Shown: positions 32,720 through 44,290 of the stretch, piece by piece
Layout: every line of letters begins with the position of its first letter
Position numbering within the stretch: position 1 is the stretch's first letter
Assembly (NCBI GenBank): GCA_002964805.2
Contig: PUDQ02000001.1
Coordinates: forward strand, 806,001 to 870,000
Length of the DNA: 64,000 nt
DNA from: Trametes villosa
Taxonomy: Eukaryota; Basidiomycota; Agaricomycetes; Polyporales; Polyporaceae
Direction: 5' to 3'
Program-made: the position numbers and the translations under genes
The notes under the pieces: generated by a model
The model's input: the letters and a program-made list of their open reading frames with translations, nothing else
Databases searched by the model: none
Told to the model about the DNA's origin: nothing

Positions 32720-34573
32720 ATGGTCTCCGCCACGCAAGCCATGGACGCTACAGCCACGCTCGACCCCAACTACGCCCCGCGTCCCCCCCTGGAGACCGGC
32801 CTCGTCGTCGTCGTGGCCGTGGCAGTCGTCTTTGTCCTCTCAGTCGTCGCCACCCTCATTGGTCGCTGCCGCCGCCGTGCCAACCCTCCCTACGTTCACC
32901 GTCGGGCCCCTGCCCCCTGCATGGTCGACATCGAACAGGCACGCACCACCATCGGCACCAACAACGGCACTGACAACGGCAAGAACGGCTCGCGCATCCT
33001 GGCGTTCCCTCCGCTCGCGCTCTTGGCTCGCTCGTGGTCGTCCTCGACCACCGGCTCTGGCTCTTCTGCTTTCGGCAAGCTTGCTATGGAGCTCCCTCCT
33101 CCTGCTCTGGCTGTGGCGCCTTCTTCGCGTCTCCGGGACTCTGTGCTCTGCAAGGCCCTCGGTCAGCTCAACTGGCCCGCTCCGGGTGATGACAAGGTCA
33201 GCCTCACTTCTTCTCTCTCATTACTCGCGGTTGTGAACCCCTCCCCCGCCCCTCCCCCCACCCAGAACGCCCAGAAGAACTCGAGGCGCATCATCGACAT
33301 CGAGGCCGCCGCGGCTGACAAGGTCACGCAGCCCCGCAACATCCCCCGCCTCGACGCCGACGCCTCTCTGAGCTACCCGGAGTGGGTCCGCCCCCACCTC
33401 GCCGAGATCCGCGAGCAATCCAAGCGCCAGTGGACCATCTACACGCCGACCCCCGCCATCGTGCCCGAGATCATCATCCAGTCCTGCGACGACGAGCCCA
33501 TCCCCGACAGCCCCGCGAGCACGTACTCGACCGACTCCGCGCCGTCCGAGATCGACACGCCGCCGCCGATGACGCCGACCCTCGCGTCCCCGGTCAGCTT
33601 CTACTTCCCGGCGAGCCCGACGTTCTCGGAGCGCGAGTACCTGCAGGTCCCGCCGCCCTCCTTCAACGCCCCGCGCGAGGAGGAGAAGCCGGTCATACGG
33701 AACGTGTCGAACTTCTCGGGGCGGACCTTCGCGCTCGCGACGCCCCCGGGCCGGTTCAGCAAGATGGGCAAGCTCAGGGAGCGCCGTATGTTGGCCCAAG
33801 CACAGGCAGCCGCCACCACCACTCTCGCCGACGACAAGCAGAAGCAGCCCTACGCTACCCAGGGCGCCGCTCAAGTCGTGAAGGGGTGCGGCACTGGCCC
33901 TCGGATCTCTCAGAACTTCGTCAGCACTGTCGGCTTCGCTCAGCACAAGCGCGCTGGGATGGCTGGACTCGGTCTCGGTCTGCAGCTCCTTCCTCAGCTG
34001 GACTTTCAGGGCTCCCTCGACAAGGCCCTCGCTGCCTCTCACCCTTCTGGCGCTGAGGCGGCCCCTGGGCTTTCTGGGACGTTCAGCACTGCAGCCTACC
34101 TGGCCCTCGGCGGCGATCTCGAGGCCGCCACCACCACCGACGTGGCTCTCACTGCTACCACTGCTAGCGAGGACGACTCCGAGGTCTTCTTCGACGCCGA
34201 CGCCTATGCCAACGCGGATGCTTTTGCCAACACGGATGCCTACGCCAAAAACGATGCTTACGACAAGGAAGACGCCCCCACCATCGCTCGTCTCAACGTC
34301 GCCGTCAGCGCTCCTGCTGGCGGCGACAACAGCGACAAGGGGCGCCCCGAACGCCTCGCACGCCTCATCGACGCGTTCGACTCGTCCTTCTCCATCGCCA
34401 GCATCGACAGCGACGGCGGGCACGGCACCCTCCGCAGCATCCTGGACGACTACCACTTCGACGACGAAGAGGAGACCTTCGAGTACGCCGACGCCGACAG
34501 CCCCGCCATCACCGAGCTGGTCGTGCACGAGAACCACGCGCGCCGCGCTGTGGTCGTCGTTTGCGCCATCTGA
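32720..34573 (+). CDS. Single-pass membrane protein of unknown function
   Basis: I recognise no family. The frame is open for 617 aa from the ATG at 32720. A transmembrane helix at about residues 28-50 (TGLVVVVAVAVVFVLSVVAT) is followed by a basic stop-transfer GRCRRR, so a short N terminus outside and a long cytosolic tail are likely. The tail is disordered and rich in Ser, Pro, Ala, Asp and Thr, with a degenerate NADAFANTDAYAKNDAY repeat. A possible in-frame 69-nt intron (33197-33265, GT...CCCAG, no stop) would shorten the product to 594 aa. The layout resembles the membrane protein at 42693, but the sequences are not clearly related. Confidence 0.65.
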   Translation: MVSATQAMDATATLDPNYAPRPPLETGLVVVVAVAVVFVLSVVATLIGRCRRRANPPYVHRRAPAPCMVDIEQARTTIGTNNGTDNGKNGSRILAFPPLALLARSWSSSTTGSGSSAFGKLAMELPPPALAVAPSSRLRDSVLCKALGQLNWPAPGDDKVSLTSSLSLLAVVNPSPAPPPTQNAQKNSRRIIDIEAAAADKVTQPRNIPRLDADASLSYPEWVRPHLAEIREQSKRQWTIYTPTPAIVPEIIIQSCDDEPIPDSPASTYSTDSAPSEIDTPPPMTPTLASPVSFYFPASPTFSEREYLQVPPPSFNAPREEEKPVIRNVSNFSGRTFALATPPGRFSKMGKLRERRMLAQAQAAATTTLADDKQKQPYATQGAAQVVKGCGTGPRISQNFVSTVGFAQHKRAGMAGLGLGLQLLPQLDFQGSLDKALAASHPSGAEAAPGLSGTFSTAAYLALGGDLEAATTTDVALTATTASEDDSEVFFDADAYANADAFANTDAYAKNDAYDKEDAPTIARLNVAVSAPAGGDNSDKGRPERLARLIDAFDSSFSIASIDSDGGHGTLRSILDDYHFDDEEETFEYADADSPAITELVVHENHARRAVVVVCAI

Positions 34574-35952
34574 CTCGTGGCCGCGCTCCGTCGCGCCTCC
34601 CAATCCCCTCCTCTGGCACTTGCAAGGAGGGCTTGGCGCGACGGTGGGCCCCCGTTCATCCGGGGCCTGGGCGCATCCTCATACATCGACACACTCGGCA
34701 CACCTCTCGGTCCTGCGCTAGCTCTCCACATCATCGCGCTCTGCGCGTGGAAACTGGCCTCGCTGGTCTTCTCCTGGCGTCCTCCACCGGCTTCACCGGC
34801 GTCCTCGGCCTTCAGCAACCTCGGCGACACTCCTCGCTTCTCTCGGCAATCGCCCGACTGCGATTACTCCCTTCCTCCTCCCGACATACCCCCCCTCCCT
34901 GGGAATCGACCATCCCAGCAGATCCGCACTGCTGGCGATTCTCCATCCACCCGACGACTCCTCTCCTCCAGCGCTCATTCTGGGGGAGAGCTCCAACGGA
35001 GTCGTCGCTACCGGGCGCAGCGGCGCCGCCCGGTCTCTGCTCCCTTTACCGGGAGCGGAACTACACCCCATCCCTAGCTTTGGCTTGGGCCGGTCTTGTC
35101 TCCATCTTGCGATACTATACGGTCTAGCTCTCTCTTTCTCTCGAGAATACTCTCATACTGGAGATCATCCAACTCCAGTGTAGCTTAGCCTATGCTGGGA
35201 ACACAACGCATGGCTTCGGGTCCGGGCTCGCTACTTTCTACTCTACAGTTCTGTTTTACTCTATGATGCAGCCTCGTTTCTACTTCTTACCTTCTGCGCT
35301 GCACTTTTGCTTCACACCCTCCGGTTCTGCCCCACCTCTTTACGATACACTGCTGCTTGGCCTACGATCAAGCAGTACAGCGCGGCTACGATTTCTTTTG
35401 ACTCGGGTCTTAGGTGATAAAAGTAGGCTCCCGCGGTTGTATGGTCCGGTTCTTAGGATAATACACACCTTCGCCTGCACAAACCCAACTGCCACTGATC
35501 TTTACTACGCAGCATTGGGAATCTGAGGGGTCCTGAGTCCGCGGCTCAGTGGCATGGCCGCCGCAACTCAGGCCGCCGGTGCCCTGAGTGGCACTTGTGT
35601 TCGCTGTCTCAAGTCCTGCAGCTACGGGTAGTATCTTTACGGTCTGTGTTGTCAGAGCAATCCAAGGAATCATTTGTACTTCAAAGACTTGTCGCTCAAG
35701 GTTGCACGAACTTGCCAGACAATGCTACGGCTGCTGGACTGCCGCGGGGCCTGAGGTCGACGAATACTACACCTGCCTAATGCGGCAAGATTTGTCAGGG
35801 AGGCGAGGAAGTTTGCGCCACTCTGGGCGAGCGCGCGCCAGAGAGAGAGCAGCCAAGCGCGAATCATACTTAACCCCTCCTTCGTCCACGACCACGACCC
35901 TGCTTCCCCCTTACCCGCGGTCTCGCACACCCTCCTGTGTCCTAGGCCGGCC
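34574..35952. other. Intergenic region without a recognised gene
   Basis: About 1.38 kb. Open frames here show no domain, signal peptide or splice-supported structure. The left part is probably 3' UTR and the right part the promoter of the RBM26-like gene. Confidence 0.4.
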
Positions 35953-38843
35953 ATGCTCTTCGACCCCGAGACCGCGAACGACCTCAAACCATGGCTCGTG
36001 AGAACGCTCGAACCAATGTGCGTGACCGCGCACCCGTTCGCCTGGGGAAAGATGCTGACATGTAGGTATATGCTGCAGATGCGACGCTGAGCCCGGTGCG
36101 CTCGCGGACTACATTCTTGCCCTCCTCAAACACAACGCGCCGGAGGCCGAGCTACGGAAAGAGCTGTCCTCGCAGCTTGACGAGTTCCTCGAAAAAGGTG
36201 CGTGCTTCCCTTCATCTAGTTACTTCCTCTCGCTCACGCGTTCTACCGCACTGTAGAGTGCAACCCGTTTGTCGAGACCCTCTTCACCGCGCTCCGGACA
36301 AAGTCCTACCTCCCCTACTCCGCCACCCCCTCTACCAGCACCTACCCCTCCGCCAGCACCTCTGCCGACGTCGGCATCCCGATTCCCTTAGACGGCCTGT
36401 TGAACCCTGCACCGGTGTCACCTGAACGCAGTCGGAAACGCGGCATCGACAACGACGACTATGACGCGCACGGTCCCTCAAAAGGCCCGCGAATAAACAA
36501 CGACTCTCAATTCTCCCGCTACGGCCGGAACGACAGGTCGTCATGGGGCGGCCGGGCGGATCGTAGTGATCGTGGGGGGCGGATGGACGTGACCGGACGG
36601 CCGGATTTCATGGACGGAGGCATGGCGGGGATGGATATGGGAATGGGCATGAACGGTGGCATGAACGGGCGGGGGCAGAACTACCGGCCACCAGAACGGC
36701 GTGGTATCTGCAGGGACTATCACAGTGCGTCCACTCATCATATCATGCCGCTGTTGCATATCTGACCTCGCGCCTCGATATCCAGACAACGGCTACTGCG
36801 CGCGAGGCGCGTTCTGCAAGTACAGCCATGGTGAAGACGCCGTCATCCCAACACAACTCTTCCCTATGGCTGGCGGCGGGATGCCGTTCATGCCGATGAT
36901 GGGAGCCGGCGGTATGCCCTTCCCCATGAACGCTGCCGCAGCGGGCGGGGCCTACGACCCACACGAGCGTATGGATATGCGACCCGCAGCTGCCCGTGCG
37001 CAGAACGGCGGACCGTCAGCATTGCCCCGGACGGGGAATGGCGAGGGCCCCGTGGGCCGCATACCGGGAGAGTCGTCCGTCATCCAAGACCTTACTCCTC
37101 AAGTACCCATCTCGGACGTCTCACCATACAACGTCGGGGAGGGTTTCCGGCCTCAGCAGAAGCCGCCCATGGAGGGCGGTATTCCATCATATGACGCCCC
37201 ACCGCATATGCCTGCTATGGACGGTGGAATGGGTCCAAGACAGTTCCCCACGAACGGTAGGGGTCAGCCACACAGAGGACGGGGACGTGGTGGCGTCTTC
37301 AGCGGCGACGCACATAGCTTCCGGCCCGAAAAGCGCAACGACAAGACGCTTGTGGTCGAGAAGATCCCCGAGGACAAGCTCACGCTCGGTGCCGTGAACG
37401 AATGGTTCAGCAAGTTCGGCACAGTCACGAACGTCGCCGTCGATGCGCCCAGCGCAAAGGCCCTCGTCAGCTTCTCTGGCCACGACGAGGCGTACAAGGC
37501 GTGGAAGTCGGAGGAGGCGGTCTTCAGCAACCGGTTCGTGAAGGTCTTCTGGCACAGGCCGATGGAAGGCCACGGACAGGCTGGCCAGCGGCAGCTCGCT
37601 GCTTCGGCGTCGTTCGTTGCCAAACAGGTGGCTCCCGGTCCCTCTTCCGCTGCCCCCGAGGGCTCCCCCGCTCCCTCCACATCCAACATCTCCACACCGG
37701 CATCCCGCAAGCCTTCTGTTACCCCCGCGGCCTCCTCGTCTTCTGCCCTCGCCGCGAAGCAGAAGCTGCTCGAGCAGCAGATCGCAGAGCAGAAGTCACT
37801 CATGGCTCTACTCTCCACCGCATCTCCGCAGGAGAAGAAGGATATCATGGCACGGTTGCGGAAGCTCAACGAAGAAATGAAGCCCTCCGCCGCGCCTACG
37901 ACGTCTCAATCGCCCCCACCCGCTGCATCCTCTCCCAACCCGGCGAAACGTGCTGGTTCAACGCCCGTGACGGAGGAACACGAACGCAAGGAGCGGGAGA
38001 GGCTTGACAAGGAGCTTGAGCTGCACCATGCAACCACCCCGGCGGACGCCGAGGAGGAGAGCACCGAGGAGCTGAAGGCGAAGCTTGAGAAGCTCAAGGC
38101 CGAGGTTCGTGAACTAAATTCAAATTCACTCTTGACGATACTGACTGACAATTCACAGGCTGCTAGTCTCGGTATCACCGAAGCTTCCGAGCCGCCTGCA
38201 TACGCCGGTGGCTCGACATACCGCCCCTACCGTGGTCGCGGGCGGGGTCGCAGCTTCTTCCGTGGTGCGATGCGCGGCGGACCCCCTCGAAGCATGAAGC
38301 TCGATCTCCGGCCCAAGAAGCTGTTGGTCAAGGGTGCGCCGACCGAGTCTCTGCAGGCTGTGCGTGACTGGTATGAGGTGCGTCGTCTTGTTGCATTCTA
38401 CCTCTGTATATCGTGTGTATTGATGGTGGCTCGGTACGTAGACGACTGGGCAGGTCGAGTCGGTCGACACGACAGACAGCGGGGACATCATCGTGTCCTT
38501 CTACAGCCGTGGTGCAGCTGAGCAGGTTCGTGCACATCATCCCATTCGCGAAGTCGCATACTCACAATCGTTTTAGGGTCTCGCGAAGGGCTCGCATATC
38601 GCCACCGTCGGGCCCGTGCAGATCGCATGGCACTCAACACAGCAGCCGACCATCGCCGCCACATCCAAGTCGCCCGCGCCCGCCGCACAGCTCTCCAGCG
38701 CGCCGAAGGAGGAGGACTCGGCGATGGACGGCAGTGCGCCCGCGCCCGCGGAGGACGCGCCCGCGGACGACTCGCATATGCACGAGGAGACGGACGACGT
38801 GCACGGGTGGGGCGGGGACGACGACGGGTTCGGCATGATGTGA
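35953..38843 (+). CDS. RBM26/27-like protein (PWI-like, CCCH finger, RRM)
   Basis: Seven exons (35953-36017, 36079-36197, 36257-36724, 36786-38104, 38159-38377, 38454-38525, 38577-38843) encode 842 aa. The N-terminal PWI-like segment reads LKPWLVRTLEPICDAEPGAL then YILALLKHNAPE. It appears only when the intron at 36018-36078 is removed to its second AG. An Arg/Gly/Met-rich region follows. The CCCH finger (about 210-236, C-x8-C-x5-C-x3-H, CRDYHNNGYC...CKYSH) is also completed by splicing. The RRM (about 403-475) begins DKTLVVEKIPEDKLTLGAVN. A coiled-coil Glu/Lys region and a degenerate C-terminal RRM (about 707-790) follow. Relatives such as human RBM26/27 and fission-yeast Rmn1 act in nuclear RNA surveillance; that role is inferred. 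Confidence 0.9.
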
Positions 38844-39433
38844 GCGCGCCCCGCCCCGCGTCCCGACTCGAGCCCCGAGGGCATACTTCGCCGTGCCAAG
38901 GACGAGGGCGGAGTGTCCCTTGCCGCCGATGGCGTGAGTGTTTTGCGGCTTACCGACCGATTGACCGCGGGCCTGTCTTGTGGCACTGGCAGAGGGCGGT
39001 GCGCGCTGCGTAGTGTATAAAGGATGCGCCGCCGACTCGCCGATGTCTGTTTCCCCTCGCTGTTCTCCCACCTTTCTGTGCACGCTCTTGCTCTTGTAAC
39101 AGTTATTGCTCTGGCTCGGCCAATAATCCGAGATTGAAGGCGGCCCCGAAATGGTGGGCCGCCACGCGCCTTCTGGCGACACCATGCCATCCCTTGTTCT
39201 GTGTGATCACCTACCGAGTGCGCACTTTTTTCTGAGACCAGTGGATGCCTGGGGGTTTGCTTTGGAGACCGTGCTGACCTAGTCACCCGCACTAATGCAG
39301 TCATCAGCGTTCATGCGCATACACCCCGCCCCACAGCGCAAGAACGACCCTCACGCCACAAGTACCACCGGTCAACCGGTCACTGCCGGGTCGGTGACGC
39401 GGTCTCGAAGGTCAGTCGACCGCTGCAGAGCAC

Positions 39434-39721
39434 GTCAGCCTCCTGCCAGCCTCCTGCCGCCACACGGGGGATAAGTACCACGGCAGCGCGACGTCTGCTC
39501 CTCATTCCCGTCTTCCACCCTCTGAGACCGAAGATGGGTGGTACATTCTACAAGACGGCGAGTCTTATCGTCCAGCAAGAGGACGGACATAAAGGTGCGT
39601 CCCGAGGGAGGGACTCCGGTCCTGGCGCATACCTTTTCGTGGTCCTCGGGATAAGTACCCTCTGCACGCTGCCTCGCTTCGGAGAGGCTGCGCGCGGGTG
39701 GGGAAACCAAAATGCGCTTTC
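39434..39721 (+). repeat. Dispersed gene-fragment repeat, copy A
   Basis: About 288 bp, roughly 90% identical by eye to the reverse complement of 45128-45405. It includes an ATG at 39534 opening a frame MGGTFYKTASLIVQQEDGHK that ends at a GTGCGT splice-donor-like site. The layout looks like a 5' UTR, first exon and intron start copied from a gene elsewhere. A GGATAAGTAC motif occurs twice inside, 181 bp apart. Confidence 0.75.
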
Positions 39722-39822
39722 TGCTTCTTTTTCTGCGTTGGGTCACTGTACATAGTGTAGGAGAGGGGAAGCTTGCCTGAAAATCTGCAAGTGCGATAGA
39801 ATGACATCGATGAGAACATGTT

Positions 39823-39882
39823 CACGAGGACGCACATACAAGGTGCGTCCCAAGGCCTGGAGGGACTCCGGTCCTGGCGCAT
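39823..39882 (+). repeat. Partial third copy of the gene-fragment repeat
   Basis: Matches 39575-39630 of copy A around and after the GTGCGTCC donor-like site, with small insertions. It sits as a direct repeat about 250 bp downstream. Confidence 0.6.
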
Positions 39883-40042
39883 GGCTGGGTCTTGTTGTGT
39901 GTATGCGGCAGGCTCTCTCAGAATAGTTCCTCGGCAAGTCCGTCATGTCATGTACGTGCAGTACTGTAGAATAGGCATGCGCGTCGATCTACATCCTGGG
40001 TGTGTGTTCGTGATCTCCCTTTCCAAACCACGCTGCGAACCA

Positions 40043-42108
40043 TCAGCCCTCCTCGCTCACGCCCATCTCCGGGAACACCGTCAGCAGCACGAGATCCAGG
40101 ATAAACACCAAGAGATGCGCATTGCACGCCTGGCTGTCCAGCGGCGCGATCGCCGCATCCACCGTCGCCGCCCTCGCTGCAGGTGTCGGACCCAACAGCG
40201 GCGCCAGCGAACCTGTCAATGCATTCATCCGTCAGCACTCATTTCTCCTCTCCTACCTCGGCCCATGATACAAAGAGACTCACCGGGAACAGCGTCAACG
40301 AGCCGCCTACACAGCCGCGCGCGCATCTCCGCCTGCTCTTCCGGCGTCGGGTCGGGAGGCGGGTTCGCCGGCCAGCCTTCGGGGAAGAGCGCACGGCGTC
40401 CAGCACGCACCCCCGACGCCAGTGCCGCAGGGCCGAGCGCGTGCGCGTAGAGGAGGTACGGGAGGAGGCGCGCGAGGAAGGGCGCGGCGAGCGAGGCGAG
40501 GAGCGTAAGCACGTGGGTGAGCGCGCGGGCGGTCGTGTGCGAGGCGTGTGCGGCGGCGGGGAGGGCGGAGGCGGGCGTTGATACGGGTGTGGATGAGAGC
40601 GAGGGGGAAGCTGGATGTGGGGGGAGGGGAGGCGGCGTGAGGAGCGTAAGGAGGAAGGTGAGCGGGGGGTGGGTATAGTTCGGGATCTGCGGAGGAGGCG
40701 GAGTGGTGGGTATAGCGGTAGGTGCGGGTGAGGGAGACAGTGGCGGAGGCGTGCTAGATGCTTGCGACCGCGGACTCATGAACGACTCTGATTCTGACGA
40801 CGGCGGGGACGGCGGCACCGGCTTTGCGCTCTGCAGATTCTGCGGCACGCTCAGAGCCCCAGGCAGCGCTGGAGTCGACAACGCGGCCGATGATGTGGCA
40901 TCTTGAGCGTCGGGAGTTTCCTGCCCTCCCTTGCTTGCGCACTCCGTGGCAGAGGGGTGGTCGTCTAACGGCTTGCTCTGGTTGACTTTGCGGATGGTTT
41001 CCCGTGCCTGCCTGTATGCGTGGAGGATGGATAAACAGACGCCCGAGACAGACTGCACGGCGGAGAGGACGACTATCGCGAGGGCCTGGAAGGAGAAGTG
41101 GTTCGAGGATGTGCGACGCTGGAGGAGTGGTCGTTCGGAAGACGTGCCGTCGTCTGCGGCCAATGCCTAAAAAGAGGACGTTAGACAACTGAGTCGAGCA
41201 GAGCCACCGTTGGGCAGGAACAATCTGGGGAATCGAGGTATGGATTGCCACAAGTGTAAACATAATGTACAGGATGCAGGTCGCGTATAAATACATGCCC
41301 TGCCTAACAAAGTTGGCCCGACGCGAGAGAAGACGCATAACGCAAGCATGCTCACCTCCGCACCCACGCCCGCGGCGTTCTCAGGGCCCATGAGGTCGAG
41401 CACGATCTTGTGGACCATCCACGGCTGGGAGATCCGGGGCAGGACGCTGCCCACGAGGACCTTGAGGACGACCTCGCGCACGATGTACCGCTCGGTCTCT
41501 GGCTCGTAGTCCTCTGGCGGCAGACACGCTTTCAGGATGTGATCGACGGCCTGGCGGACGTACACGGCGTCGATGACGCCCTCGGGGGAGACGGCCATGT
41601 GGGGCTGCATCTGGTGGAAGAGCTGGGGGAGGGTCGCCGCGCCGCCGGACGCGTAGGAGGTATGCAGCTTCGCCTGTGCATTGCGGTAGTCTGTCCAGTG
41701 CTGGGTGAGCAACGTTGGTAGGTCGCGAAACACTAGCGGGGAGAGGTCAGTCGCGACGAGGCGGGCCTCGAAGGCGCGAAAGACGACGGTGAGGATGCGG
41801 TTGATCTCTGGGAGGAACTCCTTGTCATAACGCGTGATCTTCGTCCACCAGGGGTTCACATACGCCCTCAGCGCGAGGGCGACAAAGTCGTACAGTTCAG
41901 CATTGAGCTCAGGCGCGGCAGCAGGTGAGGCCAGCAGAGGTGGGAGGTCGGCGTCCGCTGGGAGAGTGGGGAAGAGCAGGCGCTTTGCGAGAGTGACCGG
42001 CTTCGCTGGAGGCGGCCTGGAAGCAAGCACCGACTTGTCCCTGGACTGTGTGGAGGACGCGATGGAGCGGGGGCCGACGCGGCGGGCAGAGGGCGGGACG
42101 GTCGTCAT
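40043..42108 (-). CDS. PXA-domain membrane protein
   Basis: Four exons (41356-42108, 41222-41299, 40284-41166, 40043-40212) encode about 627 aa. The PXA domain (about 60-235) shows YDFVALALRAYVNPWWTKIT, HWTDYRNAQAKLH and ERYIVREVVLKVLVGSVLPR. PXA domains occur in Snx13/14/25-type and Mdm1/Nvj3-type proteins at ER and organelle contacts. The small exon 2 encodes a hydrophobic helix (YLYATCILYIMFTLVAIH). More hydrophobic segments follow, and the last exon ends with HLLVFILDLVLLTVF. There is no PX or RGS domain. Exon 2's donor (ATT/GTTCCT) is weak, so that junction is the least certain. Confidence 0.78.
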
Positions 42109-42692
42109 CGGCAGCGGCGGGGAGGAGGACGGGAGGAGGCCATGGGCGGGCGCTCCGGAGAGAGGCCGGGTGACGGGCTGACGACGGCGGGCGTGACGGA
42201 CGGAGCGCGCGGATTGATGGCCGGCGTCGGGCGCGCAGGCCGAAGGGAAGGAGACAAGCAAAATGGGCGGTGGGTGCGCTGCCGTCCATCGTCGACAACA
42301 TCGGAGCTGCCAGGGGCTGACAGCGATCGCGACACCGTTCTCTCAGCGCGGCTGTTCCTGGTGAGCCAGCCATCGCTGCACAGACTCGAGCTCCCTTCTC
42401 TTTCCCCCTCCTCCTGCTGCACGTCGCCCAGGCTTCTTCGTCCTCGTCGCCTTTGTCCTCCTCGACGCGTTGCCGAGCGCGCACCGCCTCTGGAGAGGCC
42501 TGACCTCGAGCGACGGCCAACAACAACGCGGCCGACAAGAAGACAAGCGTGGACAGCCGCCCTCCATTTTATGTCCTGATTACACTTGCGCCCGCCCCCG
42601 CCGCTCCTTCAGCCAACCCCCGCGACTTATCTTACCTCTACCCTACGCCGCCCCTCCCCGCCGCACAGACTACACATACCCCTGGCGTCCTA
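42109..42692. promoter_or_regulatory. Shared divergent promoter region
   Basis: A 584-bp gap between divergent gene starts. The stretch nearest 42692 is pyrimidine-rich. No TATA box is clear. Confidence 0.4.
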
Positions 42693-44290
42693 ATGCACCT
42701 CGACCACACCCGGCTCGCCCGCCGGGACGACGCGGGCGGGAAGCTCTCGACGTCGACCATCGTGATCATCGCCGTCGTCGCCGGCTCCGTCGTCCTCCTC
42801 GTCTTCGCCCTCTTCCTCTGGCGCAACCTCGCCCGCTCCTGCCGCCGCACCCGCACCGTGCCCCTCCCGCCCGTCCAGGACCTCGCGCACCACCGCAAGG
42901 AGCAGCTCGCCGCCGCCGCCGCGTCCTCCCGCCCCGCGACCTGGGCCGACCCCCCGCGCGTGTACTCCCACTTCCTCTCCGCGAGCGCGAGCAACGCGTC
43001 CCTCATCCGCGGCAGCAGCGGCGACTACAGCCGCGGCCCCACGCGCGAGAGCTCGTGGGCCCTCGACGATGCAGCCACCTCCGCCGAGAGCTCGCCCGCG
43101 CCCTATCCGAATCCGCTCCAGGCGGACGACCTCCGCGCGCCCAACCCCTCGTACTTCACCGTCGGCACGCACCCGCACAACAGCATGGCGAGCGTCGCGA
43201 GCGGCTCCTCGGACGGCGGCGACGCCCTCGCGACGTCCCCATCAGAAATCACGCACTCGGTCGAGTCCTCCGCCTCCCTCGTCCGCAACGCCGTCGCCCC
43301 CGCGCGTCCGCGCCCCCCGCGCACGACCCGGTCCACCTCCCACGGGCGCGCGCTCTCCGTCGTATCGTCGTCCACGATGCACTCCATGCACGGCTCGCAG
43401 TCTGGGAACACGCTCCGTGGCCCCGCGCACTCCATCCACAGCAGCATCCAGATCGTCCTCCCTGCGCCACTGGCGCCCGAGCTCTACCCCCCGGGACGGT
43501 ACTTGGACGACCGCATCAGCGTGTACGGCGGCGCGTCGCGCTCGGGCAGCTTCTACGGCAGCGCGCCGCGCTCGGGCAGCTTCTACGGTGGGGAAGGCGA
43601 CCGCAGAAGTGCCGCCGATCCCTGGCTCGGCGGCTTCCCGTCGCAGAGCCGCACCGACTTGCGCACGGAGCGCGAGGCGAGCGGCAGCAGCTCGCGCATA
43701 TCCTCCGGTGAGCACCTAACTCCCTCCGCCTTACCTCCGCATCCCGTCACCCCTTAATTAACGCGTCTTTTCGTGCAGCAGGCCCCCGGCCCGGCTCCGC
43801 CGCACGTCCCCGGAGCAGCCTCTCCCGCGTCGCGAGCAGCTCCTCCCTGCACGACGGCGCGAGCGACACCGCGAGCATGAAAGCGCGCCGTGCGCGCTCG
43901 CAGCCCCCCGCGCCGCCGATGCCAGCGTTCTTCCCGCCCTCGCGCGACGCGTCGCCCGCGCCCTCGCGCCCAGGGACACCGCCGCGCAGCCCGCCCCCGC
44001 CTGTCCCGCGCATCCCGTCCATGTACGGGTACCCGCGCCCCGTCTCAGAAGCAGCGGATGGGGGTGAGCCGCGTGGGCGGCCGGCGCGTAAGCTGCCTCC
44101 TGGCGCGGCGCCTCCCGTGCAGGATCCGTTGACGCAGCGAGGGTGGGCGGCGCCGCCGCCCTCAGACCCGCAGGGGCTCGAGTATGAGTTCGAGGAGCGG
44201 GGCGTGGAGATGGAGCCGCGTCCGACGGCAGAGCGGAGGAGGTCGTCGAAGCTGACGAAACAGCGGTCGCGGTCGCGGCCGCGCTCATAG
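42693..44290 (+). CDS. Single-pass membrane protein with Ser/Arg-rich tail, unknown function
   Basis: Two exons (42693-43707, 43782-44290) encode 507 aa. I recognise no family. After 18 residues, a transmembrane helix (STIVIIAVVAGSVVLLVFAL) is followed by WRNLARSCRRTR, so the long tail should be cytosolic. The tail is rich in Ser, Pro, Ala and Arg. It has a repeated GASRSGSFYG/SAPRSGSFYG motif near residues 280-305 and a basic C terminus, KLTKQRSRSRPRS. The 74-nt intron ends in a doubled CAGCAG acceptor, and the second AG keeps the frame. Confidence 0.7.

Larger units (their letters stand above)
38844..40042. other. Intergenic region containing dispersed repeats
   Basis: A 1.2-kb gap between convergent genes. 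It holds a TATAAAG box near 39015, the gene-fragment repeat copy A (39434-39721) and a partial third copy (39823-39882). No intact gene is seen. Confidence 0.45.

Noticed and set aside
33221..34603. 460-codon open frame antisense to the 32720 membrane protein
   Set aside because: Gly/Val/Arg-rich shadow of the sense gene with no recognisable motif.
34561..35127. Overlapping 166-188 codon frames after the 32720 gene
   Set aside because: No start context, domain or conserved splice structure. They most likely reflect a GC-rich 3' UTR.
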